Shown: positions 16,354-25,062, numbered from the stretch's first letter. The stretch: DNA of 64,000 nucleotides from Halovenus sp037080055 (GCF_037080055.1 NZ_JBAOJI010000004.1:223835-287834); one strand, 5' to 3'. Translations and numbers: made by a program. The notes: generated by a model not told the origin, from the letters alone.

Positions 16354-17589
16354 ATGACAGCCACCGGTCCGCCGATTCGTCGGCTCGCTGACTGGGATCA
16401 CAGTCGGCTCGAAGCGCTCGCCGAGGAACACGGCACACCGCTTTACGTGCTCGACCCAGATCGCGTCCGAGCGAACTACCAGCGGTTCGCGTCGGCGTTT
16501 CCAGACGCCCACGTCATGTACGCCGCGAAGGCACACACTGGCCGCGCAGTGCTGGAAACGCTGCTCGATGCCGGTGCTGATATCGAATGTGCAGCCAGCG
16601 GCGAACTCAAGCGAGCGATTGCCGCCGGCGCAGATCCGAACACGCTGCAGTACACCGCAGTCAACCCACCACAAGCAGATGTGGAGTACGCTGCCGAACT
16701 GGGGGCAGACCATCCGGGGCTGACCGTCACAGCCGGCGCGCGGGACACTTTCGACCGCCTCGAAGCGGCGGGCTACGACGGCCGCGTCGCCATCCGGATC
16801 AACCCCGGCATCGGCACCGGCCACCACGAGAAAGTCGCTACCGGCAAGGATGCGAAGTTCGGCATTCCGAAAGCCGAGGTACCCGAACTGGCCGAGGAAC
16901 TGCGCGAGCGATTCGGTCTCGTCGGCCTCCATGCTCACGTCGGCAGCGGCGTGTTGCACGATGATCTGGACGATCACTGCCGAGCCATCGAGACTGTCGC
17001 TGACGTTGCCCGGAAAGTCGGCAATCTCGAATTTCTGGATATCGGCGGCGGCTTCGGCGTCCCCTATCGCGAAGGCGAGGAACCGCTGGACATGTCCGTC
17101 GTCGGCGAGCGAGTCCGCGAGGCGGTTGGCGACCTCGACGCGCAGTTGGCACTGGAACCCGGCCGGTACGTCGTCGCCGACGCCGAACTCATCCTGACGC
17201 GGGTGAACACAATCAAAGAGACCGATACGGCGACGGTCGTCGGCGTCGATGCCTCGCTGGCGACACTGATTCGACCGGCGATGTTCGACTCCTATCACCC
17301 GATCAGAAACGTGAGCGCGCCGGATCGGGAGCCCGAACCGGTCTCGGTCGGCGGGCCGTGCTGTACGAGCGCGGACGTGTTCTGTACAGACCGACCGATT
17401 GCACGGCCACAACAGGAGGATCTGCTCGCCATCGGTAACGCCGGTGCGTACGGCTACGAACTCGCGAACCAGTTCCACTCACAGCCCCGGCCCGCCGAGG
17501 TGGCGCTGGACGGCGATGGTGCGCGCGTCGTCCGCGAACGCGAGACACTCGACGACGTGACCCGGGTCGAGACCGGGTTCGACTCCTGA
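16354..17589 (+). CDS. lysA: Diaminopimelate decarboxylase
   Basis: 411 residues. PLP enzyme of the alanine racemase fold type that decarboxylates meso-diaminopimelate to lysine. The PLP Lys lies in MYAAKA near residue 54. The Gly-rich phosphate site is FLDIGGGFGVPY, and the C-terminal active-site Cys region is GGPCCTSADVF with the Tyr in AGAYGYELANQFHS. With dapE 210 bases downstream (across a microprotein gene) it forms a lysine-synthesis pair. Confidence 0.96.
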   Translation: MTATGPPIRRLADWDHSRLEALAEEHGTPLYVLDPDRVRANYQRFASAFPDAHVMYAAKAHTGRAVLETLLDAGADIECAASGELKRAIAAGADPNTLQYTAVNPPQADVEYAAELGADHPGLTVTAGARDTFDRLEAAGYDGRVAIRINPGIGTGHHEKVATGKDAKFGIPKAEVPELAEELRERFGLVGLHAHVGSGVLHDDLDDHCRAIETVADVARKVGNLEFLDIGGGFGVPYREGEEPLDMSVVGERVREAVGDLDAQLALEPGRYVVADAELILTRVNTIKETDTATVVGVDASLATLIRPAMFDSYHPIRNVSAPDREPEPVSVGGPCCTSADVFCTDRPIARPQQEDLLAIGNAGAYGYELANQFHSQPRPAEVALDGDGARVVRERETLDDVTRVETGFDS

Positions 17590-17617
17590 CGGACTCGACC
17601 GATCCAGTTCGTTCGGA

Positions 17618-17625
17618 TTTTTATA
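17618..17625 (+). promoter_or_regulatory. TATA box of the membrane microprotein gene at 17647
   Basis: The motif tttttata is centred about 25 bases before the ATG at 17647, leaderless spacing. Confidence 0.6.
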
Positions 17626-17646
17626 GCCAGGGGGCCAAGGCCGACC

Positions 17647-17787
17647 ATGAGCCGTCTCCCTGACTTCATCATCATGCCAGTCGACGACGATAGTGAGTAC
17701 GTCAAACACGTCTACATGATACTGCTCCTGTGGACAGCGCTCGTTATCGTCGCCGGGGTCGCACTCGCGGTGGTCACCCTCGCCTGA
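17647..17787 (+). CDS. Single-span membrane microprotein
   Basis: 46 residues. An amphipathic acidic N-terminus (MSRLPDFIIMPVDDDSEYVK) is followed by one transmembrane helix (MILLLWTALVIVAGVALAVV) to the C-terminus. A TATA box at leaderless spacing supports the start. It ends 11 bases before dapE, so it is probably co-transcribed with it. The function is unknown. Confidence 0.72.
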   Translation: MSRLPDFIIMPVDDDSEYVKHVYMILLLWTALVIVAGVALAVVTLA

Positions 17788-17798
17788 GGCGCCGCTAG

Positions 17799-18869
17799 AT
17801 GAGCTTCGAACTCCAGACCTTCCACGAAGAAGCCGTCTCGACGCCTTCCCACGAGGACGTGACGGAGATGCGGGACCTGCTCGTCGAGACCCTCGACGCC
17901 GCGGGACAGGACCCCGAAATCGACGAGGCAGGTAACGTCATCGCACACAGAGGCGAGGGCGAACAGTTGGTTTTGAACACACACATCGACACCGTCCCGC
18001 CACACATCCCTTACGAGCGCGACGGCGACATCGCCCGCGGGCGCGGGGCTTGCGACGCCAAGGGCCCGCTCGCAGCGTTTCTCGATGCCTTTCTCCACGC
18101 AGAGATCGAGTCGGGCCAACTCACCCTCGCGGTGACGACCAACGAGGAGACGACTCAGACCGGCGGCGCCCATCTGGGTGACACCCTCGACGCCGACGGC
18201 TACATCGTCGGCGAACCGACCGATCTGGATGTGTGTCTCGCCGCCCGCGGCCAGTTCGAGGGCGAAGTCCGGATTCACGGCGAGAGCGGCCACGCCAGCG
18301 ACCCCGCGAACGGCGAGAACGCGATTCGAGCGGCGGCACCGATCCTCCAGGCACTGGAGTCGTACGACGACGAGCGCGGACCGGGCGCGCACGAACTGCT
18401 CGGCCGGCCGACGCTCACGCCGTCGATGATCGAAGGCGGAGAGGCGATCAACCAGATTCCCGGCGAGTGTACGATTCAGTTCGACCGGCGGACGGTTCCA
18501 CCCGAAACGGTCGATGGATTCTTCGACGGGTTGCGGGCGCATCTGGACGGTTGGCTTCCCGACAGCTACGATCTGGAGGTCGGACTCGTCCGCCCGAACA
18601 TGCCCGCTCCGGAGGCCTTCGCGACCGACCGCGACGAGCCGCTGGTCGAGGCGCTGGCAGCCGCGAGCGGCGGCGAGTGCCGGCCGTTCGGCGCTGCGAC
18701 GGAAGCCTCGTATTTTGCCGAGGACGCGCCGGTCGTCGTCTTCGGCCCGGGCGTCCTCGCCGACGAGAACGGACCCGTGGCACACGGAGAGCGGGAGTAC
18801 GTCCACCTTTCGGCCGTGGAGGCCGCAGCACGGGCGGTCCAGGAGACGGTCGAATCTGTTCTCGGCTGA
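17799..18869 (+). CDS. dapE: M20-family peptidase, probable succinyl-diaminopimelate desuccinylase
   Basis: 356 residues. The zinc-dependent amidohydrolase motifs of family M20 are clear: LNTHIDTVPPH (first metal ligands), RGRGACDAKGPLAAF, catalytic Glu pair in TTNEETTQTGGAHL, and the late His in GPVAHGEREYVHLS. Next to lysA the best assignment is hydrolysis of N-succinyl-diaminopimelate in lysine synthesis; ArgE or LysK-type activity cannot be excluded from sequence alone. A decayed copy of its 3' end lies at 19445-19550. Confidence 0.88.
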   Translation: MSFELQTFHEEAVSTPSHEDVTEMRDLLVETLDAAGQDPEIDEAGNVIAHRGEGEQLVLNTHIDTVPPHIPYERDGDIARGRGACDAKGPLAAFLDAFLHAEIESGQLTLAVTTNEETTQTGGAHLGDTLDADGYIVGEPTDLDVCLAARGQFEGEVRIHGESGHASDPANGENAIRAAAPILQALESYDDERGPGAHELLGRPTLTPSMIEGGEAINQIPGECTIQFDRRTVPPETVDGFFDGLRAHLDGWLPDSYDLEVGLVRPNMPAPEAFATDRDEPLVEALAAASGGECRPFGAATEASYFAEDAPVVVFGPGVLADENGPVAHGEREYVHLSAVEAAARAVQETVESVLG

Positions 18870-18907
18870 ACGCTTTTGCAGAGCTCTACGAAGATCCGTC
18901 AGCGAGC

Positions 18908-18915
18908 ATTTATTC
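18908..18915 (+). promoter_or_regulatory. TATA box of the membrane protein gene at 18938
   Basis: The motif tttattca-like sequence lies about 27 bases before the ATG at 18938, leaderless spacing. Confidence 0.5.
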
Positions 18916-18937
18916 AGCCATAAAGACAACGTTGTGT

Positions 18938-19306
18938 ATGGACACCGCTGCCGCTCGTCGGTTTCTCGGCCGCGTCGGTGGACTTGTCGTCGTCGCGTTC
19001 GTGCTGGGCTCGACGATGACGCCGCCAGACCCATACACACAGCTGGTGTACGCCACCGGCGCAGTTCCAATCGTGCTCGTCGCTGCGTACGTCCTCGTCT
19101 ACCGCACCGATTCACAGCACAATTTCGGGCGATTTCTCATCGTGAGTACTGCGGTCGGATTGTTTATCTGGTTCGTTGGATCCGTGCTCACGCCGACAGG
19201 TATCGGTATTGGGGGCGGTCTCGCAGCGCTCGCGGCCGCACTCGTCTGTGGGCACGCGATAGTGTATCAAGACCGGCGTGCCGCATTATCATCAGGCCCA
19301 GGCTAG
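18938..19306 (+). CDS. Four-span membrane protein, unknown function
   Basis: 122 residues with four predicted membrane helices (about 12-25, 37-55, 66-82 and 86-104) and short loops, including the conserved-looking TPPDPYTQLVYATG after the first helix. No enzymatic motif is seen. The ATG at 18938 is supported by a TATA box about 27 bases upstream. It sits between dapE and the decayed metS/dapE segment. Confidence 0.72.
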   Translation: MDTAAARRFLGRVGGLVVVAFVLGSTMTPPDPYTQLVYATGAVPIVLVAAYVLVYRTDSQHNFGRFLIVSTAVGLFIWFVGSVLTPTGIGIGGGLAALAAALVCGHAIVYQDRRAALSSGPG

Positions 19307-19343
19307 AGTCGTCGAAGATTCGGCTAGCATTGTATCCCGCAGG

Positions 19344-19441
19344 CCCCACCGTGGACCACGGGTCATGACAAACCGACCGACAGGCCAGCCAGCAGTGGTT
19401 ATCTGCGGAGCTACGTCGTTGTTGATCTTTGCAGTCAGGCT
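19344..19441 (+). pseudogene. Decayed fragment of metS 5' end
   Basis: This stretch aligns with the metS start region (20092-20225). The bases around the ATG, the QPAVV-x-CG coding segment (QPAVVICG here, QPAVVTCG in metS) and the later run ctgcggagctacgtcg are shared. About 50 bases between two ctgcgg repeats of metS are missing, as expected for a deletion between short direct repeats. Beyond this the metS frame is lost. It directly adjoins a dapE-like fragment. Confidence 0.75.
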
Positions 19442-19444
19442 CAC

Positions 19445-19550
19445 TGATCGCCGTCTTCGGATTGGGCGTGTTTGCCGACATGGGGAAATCGGTGGCACAC
19501 CGAGAGCGGGAGTACTCCACCTCTCGGATGTGGAGGCCGGGACAGTCGGT
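19445..19550 (+). pseudogene. Decayed fragment of dapE 3' end
   Basis: This segment aligns with dapE 18735-18845. One frame reads AVFGLGVFADMGKSVAHREREY, clearly matching the dapE C-terminal VVFGPGVLADENGPVAHGEREY (shown in parts, 22 residues each at 19448-19513 and 18735-18800). The similarity then continues in another frame (VLHLSDVEAG against VHLSAVEAA), so at least one frameshift is present. It has no start codon of its own and is surely non-functional as DapE. Confidence 0.8.
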
Positions 19551-19609
19551 TGGGCTCAGACGGGCCCTCTCACCAGTATCCATTTCACGTAGTTGTCAGA
19601 CGATAGCAT

Positions 19610-20050
19610 ATGGCGACCCAAAACCAGGCGGTCGACTCCGAGACGTTCGTGCAGGCCGGGCTGTTCGTCGTCGTCTCGACGGCGGTGCTGACCGCGAGTT
19701 TCCTCGGGATCGTCGGGCATGCCACGGGCCGGGTCAGCGGCGTCGCCGGTCGGATCCCCTACTACGTGCTGCTGATGGCGGTGAGTTTCGTCGTGGCAGT
19801 CATCGGGTTCGAGTCGCTGGTCGGGCGGGCCAGCGAGGTCCTCAGCGGGGCGCTCCTCGCGACCGGCATCGCGCTCGTTCTCGTCATCCTCAGCGGTGAA
19901 GGGATCGTCTATCTCCTCCAGCATACCGAAGCGGTTCTCTCCTCGCAACTGCTGATCTACATTCTCGCCGCCGGACTCGTCGGGACAGGGCTGTGTTACT
20001 GGGCGTTTCAACACTGGGCGGAACTGGCCAACACTATTGCAGGACACTGA
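19610..20050 (+). CDS. Multi-span membrane protein, unknown function
   Basis: 146 residues with about four to five hydrophobic helices (about 13-36, 49-67, 75-97 and 108-128) and a short polar C-terminus (QHWAELANTIAGH). I find no clear similarity to the 122-residue membrane protein upstream. The ATG is at 19610 (MATQNQAVDSETF). It ends 53 bases before metS. The function is unknown. Confidence 0.75.
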   Translation: MATQNQAVDSETFVQAGLFVVVSTAVLTASFLGIVGHATGRVSGVAGRIPYYVLLMAVSFVVAVIGFESLVGRASEVLSGALLATGIALVLVILSGEGIVYLLQHTEAVLSSQLLIYILAAGLVGTGLCYWAFQHWAELANTIAGH

Positions 20051-20074
20051 GCGAGCGAGGGCGAATCGGCCGGC

Positions 20075-20083
20075 TTTTTATCG
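20075..20083 (+). promoter_or_regulatory. TATA box of metS
   Basis: The motif tttttatcg is centred about 25 bases before the ATG at 20104 and supports that start rather than upstream in-frame ones. Confidence 0.6.
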
Positions 20084-20103
20084 CGCACGTCCCATCATGG
20101 ACC

Positions 20104-22263
20104 ATGAGCCACGACAAACTGCCAACAGACCAGCCAGCGGTGGTCACCTGCGGGCTGCCCTACGCCAACGGAAATCTCCACGTGGGCCACCTGCGGAGCT
20201 ACGTCGCTGGTGATCTGTTCAGTCGGGCGCTCCGGCGTGTCGGCCAGCAGACAGCATTCGTCTGTGGGTCAGACATGCACGGGACGCCCGTCGCGGTCAA
20301 CGCCGCCGAGGAAGGCGTCGAACCGCGAGAGTTCGCCCTGGAGTATCACGAACAGTACAAAGAGCGGTTTCCGCAGTTCAACGTCGAGTTCGACAACTAC
20401 GGACACACCGACGACGAGACCAACACCGAGGTCACTCGGGAATTCGTCGAATCCTGGATCGAAAACGACCACATCCACGAAAAGGAGATTCAGGTCGCCT
20501 ACGATCCGGATGCCGACCAGTGGCTGCCGGATCGGTACGTCGAGGGAACCTGCCCGTACTGTGGGGAGAAGGCCCGTGGTGACGAGTGTGACGAGGGCTG
20601 TCAGCGCCACCTCGAACCCGGCGAGGTCGAGAATCCGACGAGCACGCTCACCGGCAACCCCGCCGAGTACCGCACCCGCGAGCACAAGTTCCTCCGGTTG
20701 TCGGACTTCCAGGAGTATCTCCAGGGCTTTCTCGACCGCCTCGAAGGAACCGAGCGCGCCCAGAGCCAGCCGCGTGAGTGGATCGAGGGCGAACTCGAAG
20801 ACCTCTGTATCACCCGCGATATGGACTGGGGCATCGACTATCCGGGTGGCGTTGCTCCGGAGGAGCAACGAGGCGAAGGCGGCACCGCCGCCGGAGCGGA
20901 GGATGACCTCGTTCTCTACGTCTGGGTCGACGCGCCCATCGAGTACGTCTCCTCGACGAAACAGTACACCGACAGCGTCGGTGCCGAGGCCTTCGACTGG
21001 GAGCAGGCCTGGAAGATCGACGGCGAGGAAGCCCACGGAACGGAGTGGGAAGCGGAGTGGTCCGACACCTCCGGTGAGATTATCCACCTGATCGGCCCGG
21101 ACATCATCCAGCACCACTGCGTCTTCTGGCCCGCAATGTTGCGCGGCGCGGGCTACAACGAACCGCGGGCAGTGCTCGCGACCGGGTTCGTCGGCATCGA
21201 CGGCAAGTCGCTGTCGACCTCCCGGGGTCGTGCAGTCTGGGCCACCGAGTATCTCGACGAAGGCTTCCACCCGGATCTGTTCCGGTACTACACCGCGACC
21301 GGGAGCGGGCTGGAAAACGACGTGGACTTCTCGTGGGATCGGTTCGCCCAGCGAGTCAACGGTGAACTCGTCGGCAACCTCGGTAACTTCTGTTACCGCG
21401 GACTCCTGTTCGCACACCGCAACTACGACGGCACGCCCGAGGCCGACCCGAGCGAGGAAGTCGTCGAGCGAATCGAGGAGGCAGTCGAGACCTTCGAGAC
21501 TGCTGTCGCCGAGTACGACGTGCGGACGCTGGGGCAGGTCGCCGTCGACCTCGCCGACTTCGGCAACGAGTACATCCAGCAGAACGAGCCGTGGAATCTC
21601 GTCGACGACTCCCCAGAGGAGGCCGCCCAGGTCATCCGCGACTGCGTCCAGCTCGCGAAAGCCTGTGCGCTGTTGATGCAGCCGGTCATGCCCGAGAAGG
21701 CCGAGAATCTCTGGGCCCAACTCGGCGAGGACGGCTCCGTCCACGACCCCGAACTCTCGGCTGCCCTCGAAGAGCCGCCGGAGAACTTCGACGAACCCGA
21801 GGAGCTGTTCACGCAGGTCGAAGACGAGACCATCGAACGACTCAACGAGAAACTCCGAGAGCGAGTTTCCGAGTCGGGTGACGACGGCGAAGACGCTGAC
21901 GACGACGCCGAAGACGGGGAGGTCGACCTGCCCGCGCTCGAAGACGACCGTATCGGCTTCGAGGATTTCCAGGGAGTCGACATGCGCGTCGGTGAGATCA
22001 CGGCCGCGGAACCGATCGAAGACGCCGACGAACTCGTCCGGCTTGAGGTCGACATCGGTATCGACCAGCGCCAGGTCGTCGCCGGACTCAAACAGCTCCA
22101 CGATACCGACGAATTGCCCGGAACGCGAGTCATCCTGCTGGCGAATATGGAGAAAGCCGAGTTGTTCGGCTACGAGTCCAACGGGATGGTCCTCGCAGCG
22201 GGCGAGGAGGCCGATCTGCTCACGACCCACGAGGACGCGCCGCTGGGCACGCGGGTCCGGTAG
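20104..22263 (+). CDS. metG: Methionyl-tRNA synthetase with C-terminal tRNA-binding domain
   Basis: 719 residues. Class I synthetase charging tRNA-Met. The HIGH signature is HVGH at 26-29 and the KMSKS equivalent is GKSLSTSRG near 370. A zinc-knuckle region CPYCGEKARGDECDEGC lies near 144-160. After an acidic linker (GDDGEDADDDAEDGE) there is a C-terminal EMAP/Trbp-type OB domain (DFQGVDMRVGEITAAEPI and on), which helps hold tRNA. The start MSHDKLPTDQPAVV is supported by promoter spacing. Confidence 0.97.
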   Translation: MSHDKLPTDQPAVVTCGLPYANGNLHVGHLRSYVAGDLFSRALRRVGQQTAFVCGSDMHGTPVAVNAAEEGVEPREFALEYHEQYKERFPQFNVEFDNYGHTDDETNTEVTREFVESWIENDHIHEKEIQVAYDPDADQWLPDRYVEGTCPYCGEKARGDECDEGCQRHLEPGEVENPTSTLTGNPAEYRTREHKFLRLSDFQEYLQGFLDRLEGTERAQSQPREWIEGELEDLCITRDMDWGIDYPGGVAPEEQRGEGGTAAGAEDDLVLYVWVDAPIEYVSSTKQYTDSVGAEAFDWEQAWKIDGEEAHGTEWEAEWSDTSGEIIHLIGPDIIQHHCVFWPAMLRGAGYNEPRAVLATGFVGIDGKSLSTSRGRAVWATEYLDEGFHPDLFRYYTATGSGLENDVDFSWDRFAQRVNGELVGNLGNFCYRGLLFAHRNYDGTPEADPSEEVVERIEEAVETFETAVAEYDVRTLGQVAVDLADFGNEYIQQNEPWNLVDDSPEEAAQVIRDCVQLAKACALLMQPVMPEKAENLWAQLGEDGSVHDPELSAALEEPPENFDEPEELFTQVEDETIERLNEKLRERVSESGDDGEDADDDAEDGEVDLPALEDDRIGFEDFQGVDMRVGEITAAEPIEDADELVRLEVDIGIDQRQVVAGLKQLHDTDELPGTRVILLANMEKAELFGYESNGMVLAAGEEADLLTTHEDAPLGTRVR

Positions 22264-22302
22264 TCGAAGCAGACTTTTCTTTCTCGATCAAGTAAATAGA
22301 GT

Positions 22303-22554
22303 ATGGCAGCACCGCCGACCGGAGACGAGGAGGACGCCGACGACTGGAAATTCTCCGTCGAAGACGTGAGTCCGGAAGAGAAGCCGGATCCACAGGAAGA
22401 ACAGAACACAGAGAGCGACGGCAACATCGCCGGAACGCTCGAACGGAACCAGCCACTGGAGCCCGGAGATATCGACCTCGAAAACGCTGTCTTCGTCGTG
22501 CTTGGCGTGCTGATTGTCGTGATCCTGATTACCGGTGCGATCCTCGGGATCTAG
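22303..22554 (+). CDS. Small acidic protein with C-terminal membrane anchor
   Basis: 83 residues: a disordered, very acidic N-terminal two thirds, then one transmembrane helix (AVFVVLGVLIVVILITGAIL) at the end. It starts 39 bases after metS and overlaps the SRPBCC gene by 4 bases in convergent orientation. The topology resembles tail-anchored proteins; the function is unknown. Confidence 0.8.
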   Translation: MAAPPTGDEEDADDWKFSVEDVSPEEKPDPQEEQNTESDGNIAGTLERNQPLEPGDIDLENAVFVVLGVLIVVILITGAILGI

Positions 22555-23081
22555 ACCGACTGGGGCGTCTCGTGGATCTCGAGGGGGACCTCTCGCCGTC
22601 GGCCTTCGAGATCACGGACGATCCGGCGGACGATCTGTTCGGCCTCGGCGCGGATTTTTGGTGTCACCTTATCGACGACCCAGTCGAACGAGGTGAGCGC
22701 GGGCAGGTCGATCGCACCAGCACTGGCCGATGCCGGATCGAACTCGACGTAAAACCGGACGCGTGAAGCTGTCGGCTCGTCTTCTGGGGCGGCGTCCGGT
22801 TCGGGTTCGATGCCCCAGTAACCGCTGGCGTCGAGATCCTTAATTAGTTCCCAGTCGATGCGCGCTGGCGGCTCGACTCCGGTGACTCTCGACCGGGCGG
22901 TGTAGCTGAGTTTCCACCACGCGAAGGTGAGATCGTACTCCGTCTCGGGCGTGCCGTCGCCGTACCGGCGGATGTCGTCGAGATACTCCGAGTACTTTGC
23001 GTACCGAGGGAAATCGACCAGAAAGTCGTAGATCTCCTCCGGCGGCAGATACACGAGCGTACTGACTTCGAGACGATCCAC
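22551..23081 (-). CDS. SRPBCC/START-fold protein
   Basis: 176 residues. The start RLEVSTLVYLPPEEIYDFLVDFPRYAKYSEYL (residues 3-34) is the typical beginning of polyketide-cyclase/COQ10-like helix-grip proteins. It continues with the beta-strand body (YDLTFAWWKLSYTARSRVTG and PARIDWELI) and ends in a long C-terminal helix. These proteins bind hydrophobic ligands in a cavity. COQ10-like members bind quinones, but the ligand here is unknown. Confidence 0.87.
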   Translation of the reverse strand: MDRLEVSTLVYLPPEEIYDFLVDFPRYAKYSEYLDDIRRYGDGTPETEYDLTFAWWKLSYTARSRVTGVEPPARIDWELIKDLDASGYWGIEPEPDAAPEDEPTASRVRFYVEFDPASASAGAIDLPALTSFDWVVDKVTPKIRAEAEQIVRRIVRDLEGRRREVPLEIHETPQSV

Positions 23082-23149
23082 ACCCTACAGTGAGGGCGTG
23101 GGGCAACTAAAGTGGCAGGGCACATATAGACCGGCTTCCTACGGCGGGT

Positions 23150-23884
23150 ATGAGCAAGGATACGCCTGCTGTGACGATCATCGGTGCCGGCCCGGCGGGA
23201 TTGACTGCGGGTATCTACGCCGCCCGCGCCGGACTCGACACCGAGGTGGTACACGACGGCGAATCGATCCTGAACCGCAACGCCCACCTGGAGAATGTCC
23301 CCGGCTTTCCGGCCGGCGTGAGCGCACGACGGTTTCTGGAACTGACCCGCGAACAGGCTGAACGAAACGACTGTCGAATTCGCGACGGAGTCGTGACCGC
23401 GATCCGATCCACCGACGAAGGATTCGTCATCGAGACGGCGGATGACCAGCGCCGAAGCGAGTACGTCATCTGTGCCTCCTGGGCAGACACGGAGTATCTC
23501 GATGGCATCGACGGCATCGGAATCACGAGTCGCGGCTCGAAGGAGTACATCGATATCGAGGAGGACGGCTCGACCGGTGTCGACGGACTCTACGCCGCCG
23601 GCCGGGTTGCCGGCCAACCCCACCAGACGGTCGTCGCCGCGGGCCACGGCGCGAAAGTCGCCCTCTCGGTGATCCACGACTCCGAAATCCCATTTTATCA
23701 CGACTGGGTCGCCCCCGAAGGCTACTTCACCGACCGCGGCCGGGAGGTGCCGCCGGGCTGTGAGGAAATCGACGACGAGGAACGCGCTCGCCGCGAGGCG
23801 GAGACGCTCGACCGGATGCAAGAAGCCTTCACAGAGCGCTACCCCGAGGAGCCGACTCAACACCCCAGCGTCCGCGAAGACTGA
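23150..23884 (+). CDS. FAD-dependent oxidoreductase, thioredoxin-reductase-like, lacking the CxxC
   Basis: 244 residues. The FAD-binding motif IIGAGPAGLTAGIYAARAGL is at residues about 9-28 and the second FAD contact is GLYAAGRVAGQPHQTVVAAGHG near 144-165. The separate NADPH domain with its redox CxxC is absent: the protein goes from a truncated middle (QRRSEYVICASW) to the second FAD segment. It is about 70 residues shorter than thioredoxin reductase. It is therefore not a thioredoxin reductase; a role in electron transfer with another reductant is possible. Confidence 0.85.
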   Translation: MSKDTPAVTIIGAGPAGLTAGIYAARAGLDTEVVHDGESILNRNAHLENVPGFPAGVSARRFLELTREQAERNDCRIRDGVVTAIRSTDEGFVIETADDQRRSEYVICASWADTEYLDGIDGIGITSRGSKEYIDIEEDGSTGVDGLYAAGRVAGQPHQTVVAAGHGAKVALSVIHDSEIPFYHDWVAPEGYFTDRGREVPPGCEEIDDEERARREAETLDRMQEAFTERYPEEPTQHPSVRED

Positions 23885-23974
23885 GGGAAGATCCACCCTC
23901 TATTATCACCACTGATACTTAGAGGGGAAGATTAGCATACACCGGCGTGTGACGGAGAGACGAACAGGGGAGCA

Positions 23975-24865
23975 ATGAGTAGTCGCTCGAACCCAGGCCG
24001 TCTGTACAATCGTCGGGTGACGAGACATATCGAGTCGCTGCTCCCGGATCGCGTCCTGCCGGACAATGATTTCACGTTCAGTGGGACGACCATCGTCGAC
24101 CGCGAGAACAACCCCGGAAAGCCGGCAGGCGGGACCTGTACGATCAAGTCCTACGTCGGGGAGGATGGCCAACTCGCCGTGCTCGAAAAATCAGAGCTGA
24201 AGTTGGAGGGAGAAACCGCGTGGGGTTGCTGGAACCGGATTCGACGCACACATACCGTCGACGGGACGGAGCTACCGCCGTTCAGCTATCACGTCCAGAC
24301 GCAGATTTTCGATCGCGGGTCACGCAAGCGCGACGAGACGATTGTCAGCCTCGCTGGACTGGAAGAGATGCCCGTCTACGGCGGCCGCGAGGCACAGGCG
24401 GCGCTGATTCTCGCGGAGAGTCTGGCCGTGGAGAAGGCAGTCGCGCCGGAGGAGCGCTCGGATGTCTGCTGTTCGCTCCATCGGCTGCCCTCCTTGCCGC
24501 GGCTGGTGGATCGAGGCGAACTGCTCCGGCTCAGTTGGCGCGAACTCGACGAACTGCTCGGCCCCGACGCCGAGATGATCGCGGCCAGCGCAAGCGTCGA
24601 AACCGTCCCTGACGAAGAACGCGAAGAGGCCGCCGCGAAAGGCGTCAAGATGTTTACCGACGAAGCGCACTCTGTCGACGACGAGAACTTCACCGAGAAG
24701 CGAACTCGCCGCCGGTCAGAGACGCCGGACCAACACGAGCGCCGCGAACGTAACGCGCGGTCACTTCCCGACGAGATGAGTCCGGAGGAGGCCGAAGAGA
24801 AACTGATCGAGATGGCCGAAGAGATTTACGAGATGCGCGGCAATGAGAAGCAGTCCGACGAATAA
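23975..24865 (+). CDS. Conserved-looking protein of unknown function
   Basis: 296 residues, soluble. The N-terminal 180 residues are a compact alpha/beta domain (TIVDRENNPGKPAGGTCTI, ETAWGCWNRIRRTHTVDGTE). A Cys pair (DVCCSLH) lies near 168. The C-terminus is charged, rich in Glu and Arg, and probably a disordered or coiled-coil segment. The ATG is preceded by a purine-rich aggggagca, a plausible ribosome-binding site. I do not recognise the family. It is convergent with fusA, with a hairpin cluster between them. Confidence 0.75.
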   Translation: MSSRSNPGRLYNRRVTRHIESLLPDRVLPDNDFTFSGTTIVDRENNPGKPAGGTCTIKSYVGEDGQLAVLEKSELKLEGETAWGCWNRIRRTHTVDGTELPPFSYHVQTQIFDRGSRKRDETIVSLAGLEEMPVYGGREAQAALILAESLAVEKAVAPEERSDVCCSLHRLPSLPRLVDRGELLRLSWRELDELLGPDAEMIAASASVETVPDEEREEAAAKGVKMFTDEAHSVDDENFTEKRTRRRSETPDQHERRERNARSLPDEMSPEEAEEKLIEMAEEIYEMRGNEKQSDE

Positions 24866-24883
24866 TCGGTGTCTATGGAAGGA

Positions 24884-25041
24884 GTCCGCTGTGTTCGCGG
24901 ACAAGCACAATCTTCTGAACGCGAACGAAGTGAGCGTTCAGCTCTTTTTCCCCAAGTTTTTGCCGTGAGTGGGTTGCGGGCCGCTGGCCCGCAACCTCAT
25001 AGCGTGACGGTTGTACCGTCACGCGGTCGCCGAAGGCGACC
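24884..25041. repeat. Cluster of five hairpins between convergent genes
   Basis: Five inverted repeats follow each other: 24884-24902 (GTCCGC stem), 24915-24941 (CTGAACGC stem, loop gaacgaagtga), 24972-24996 (perfect 11-bp GGTTGCGGGCC stem, loop gct), 25002-25024 (perfect 10-bp GCGTGACGGT stem, loop tgt) and 25025-25041 (7-bp GGTCGCC stem, loop gaa). T-runs lie between the second and third hairpins. The position between the ends of convergent genes suggests bidirectional termination. The number and perfection of the stems exceed what termination needs. Confidence 0.85.
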
Positions 25042-25062
25042 CGAACGGGAAAAAGTGGCTCC

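Noticed and set aside
20269..22230. 653-codon open frame antisense to metS
   Set aside because: High-GC codon bias leaves the antisense frame open over long stretches. The opposite strand encodes a complete methionyl-tRNA synthetase with all motifs, and this frame shows none.
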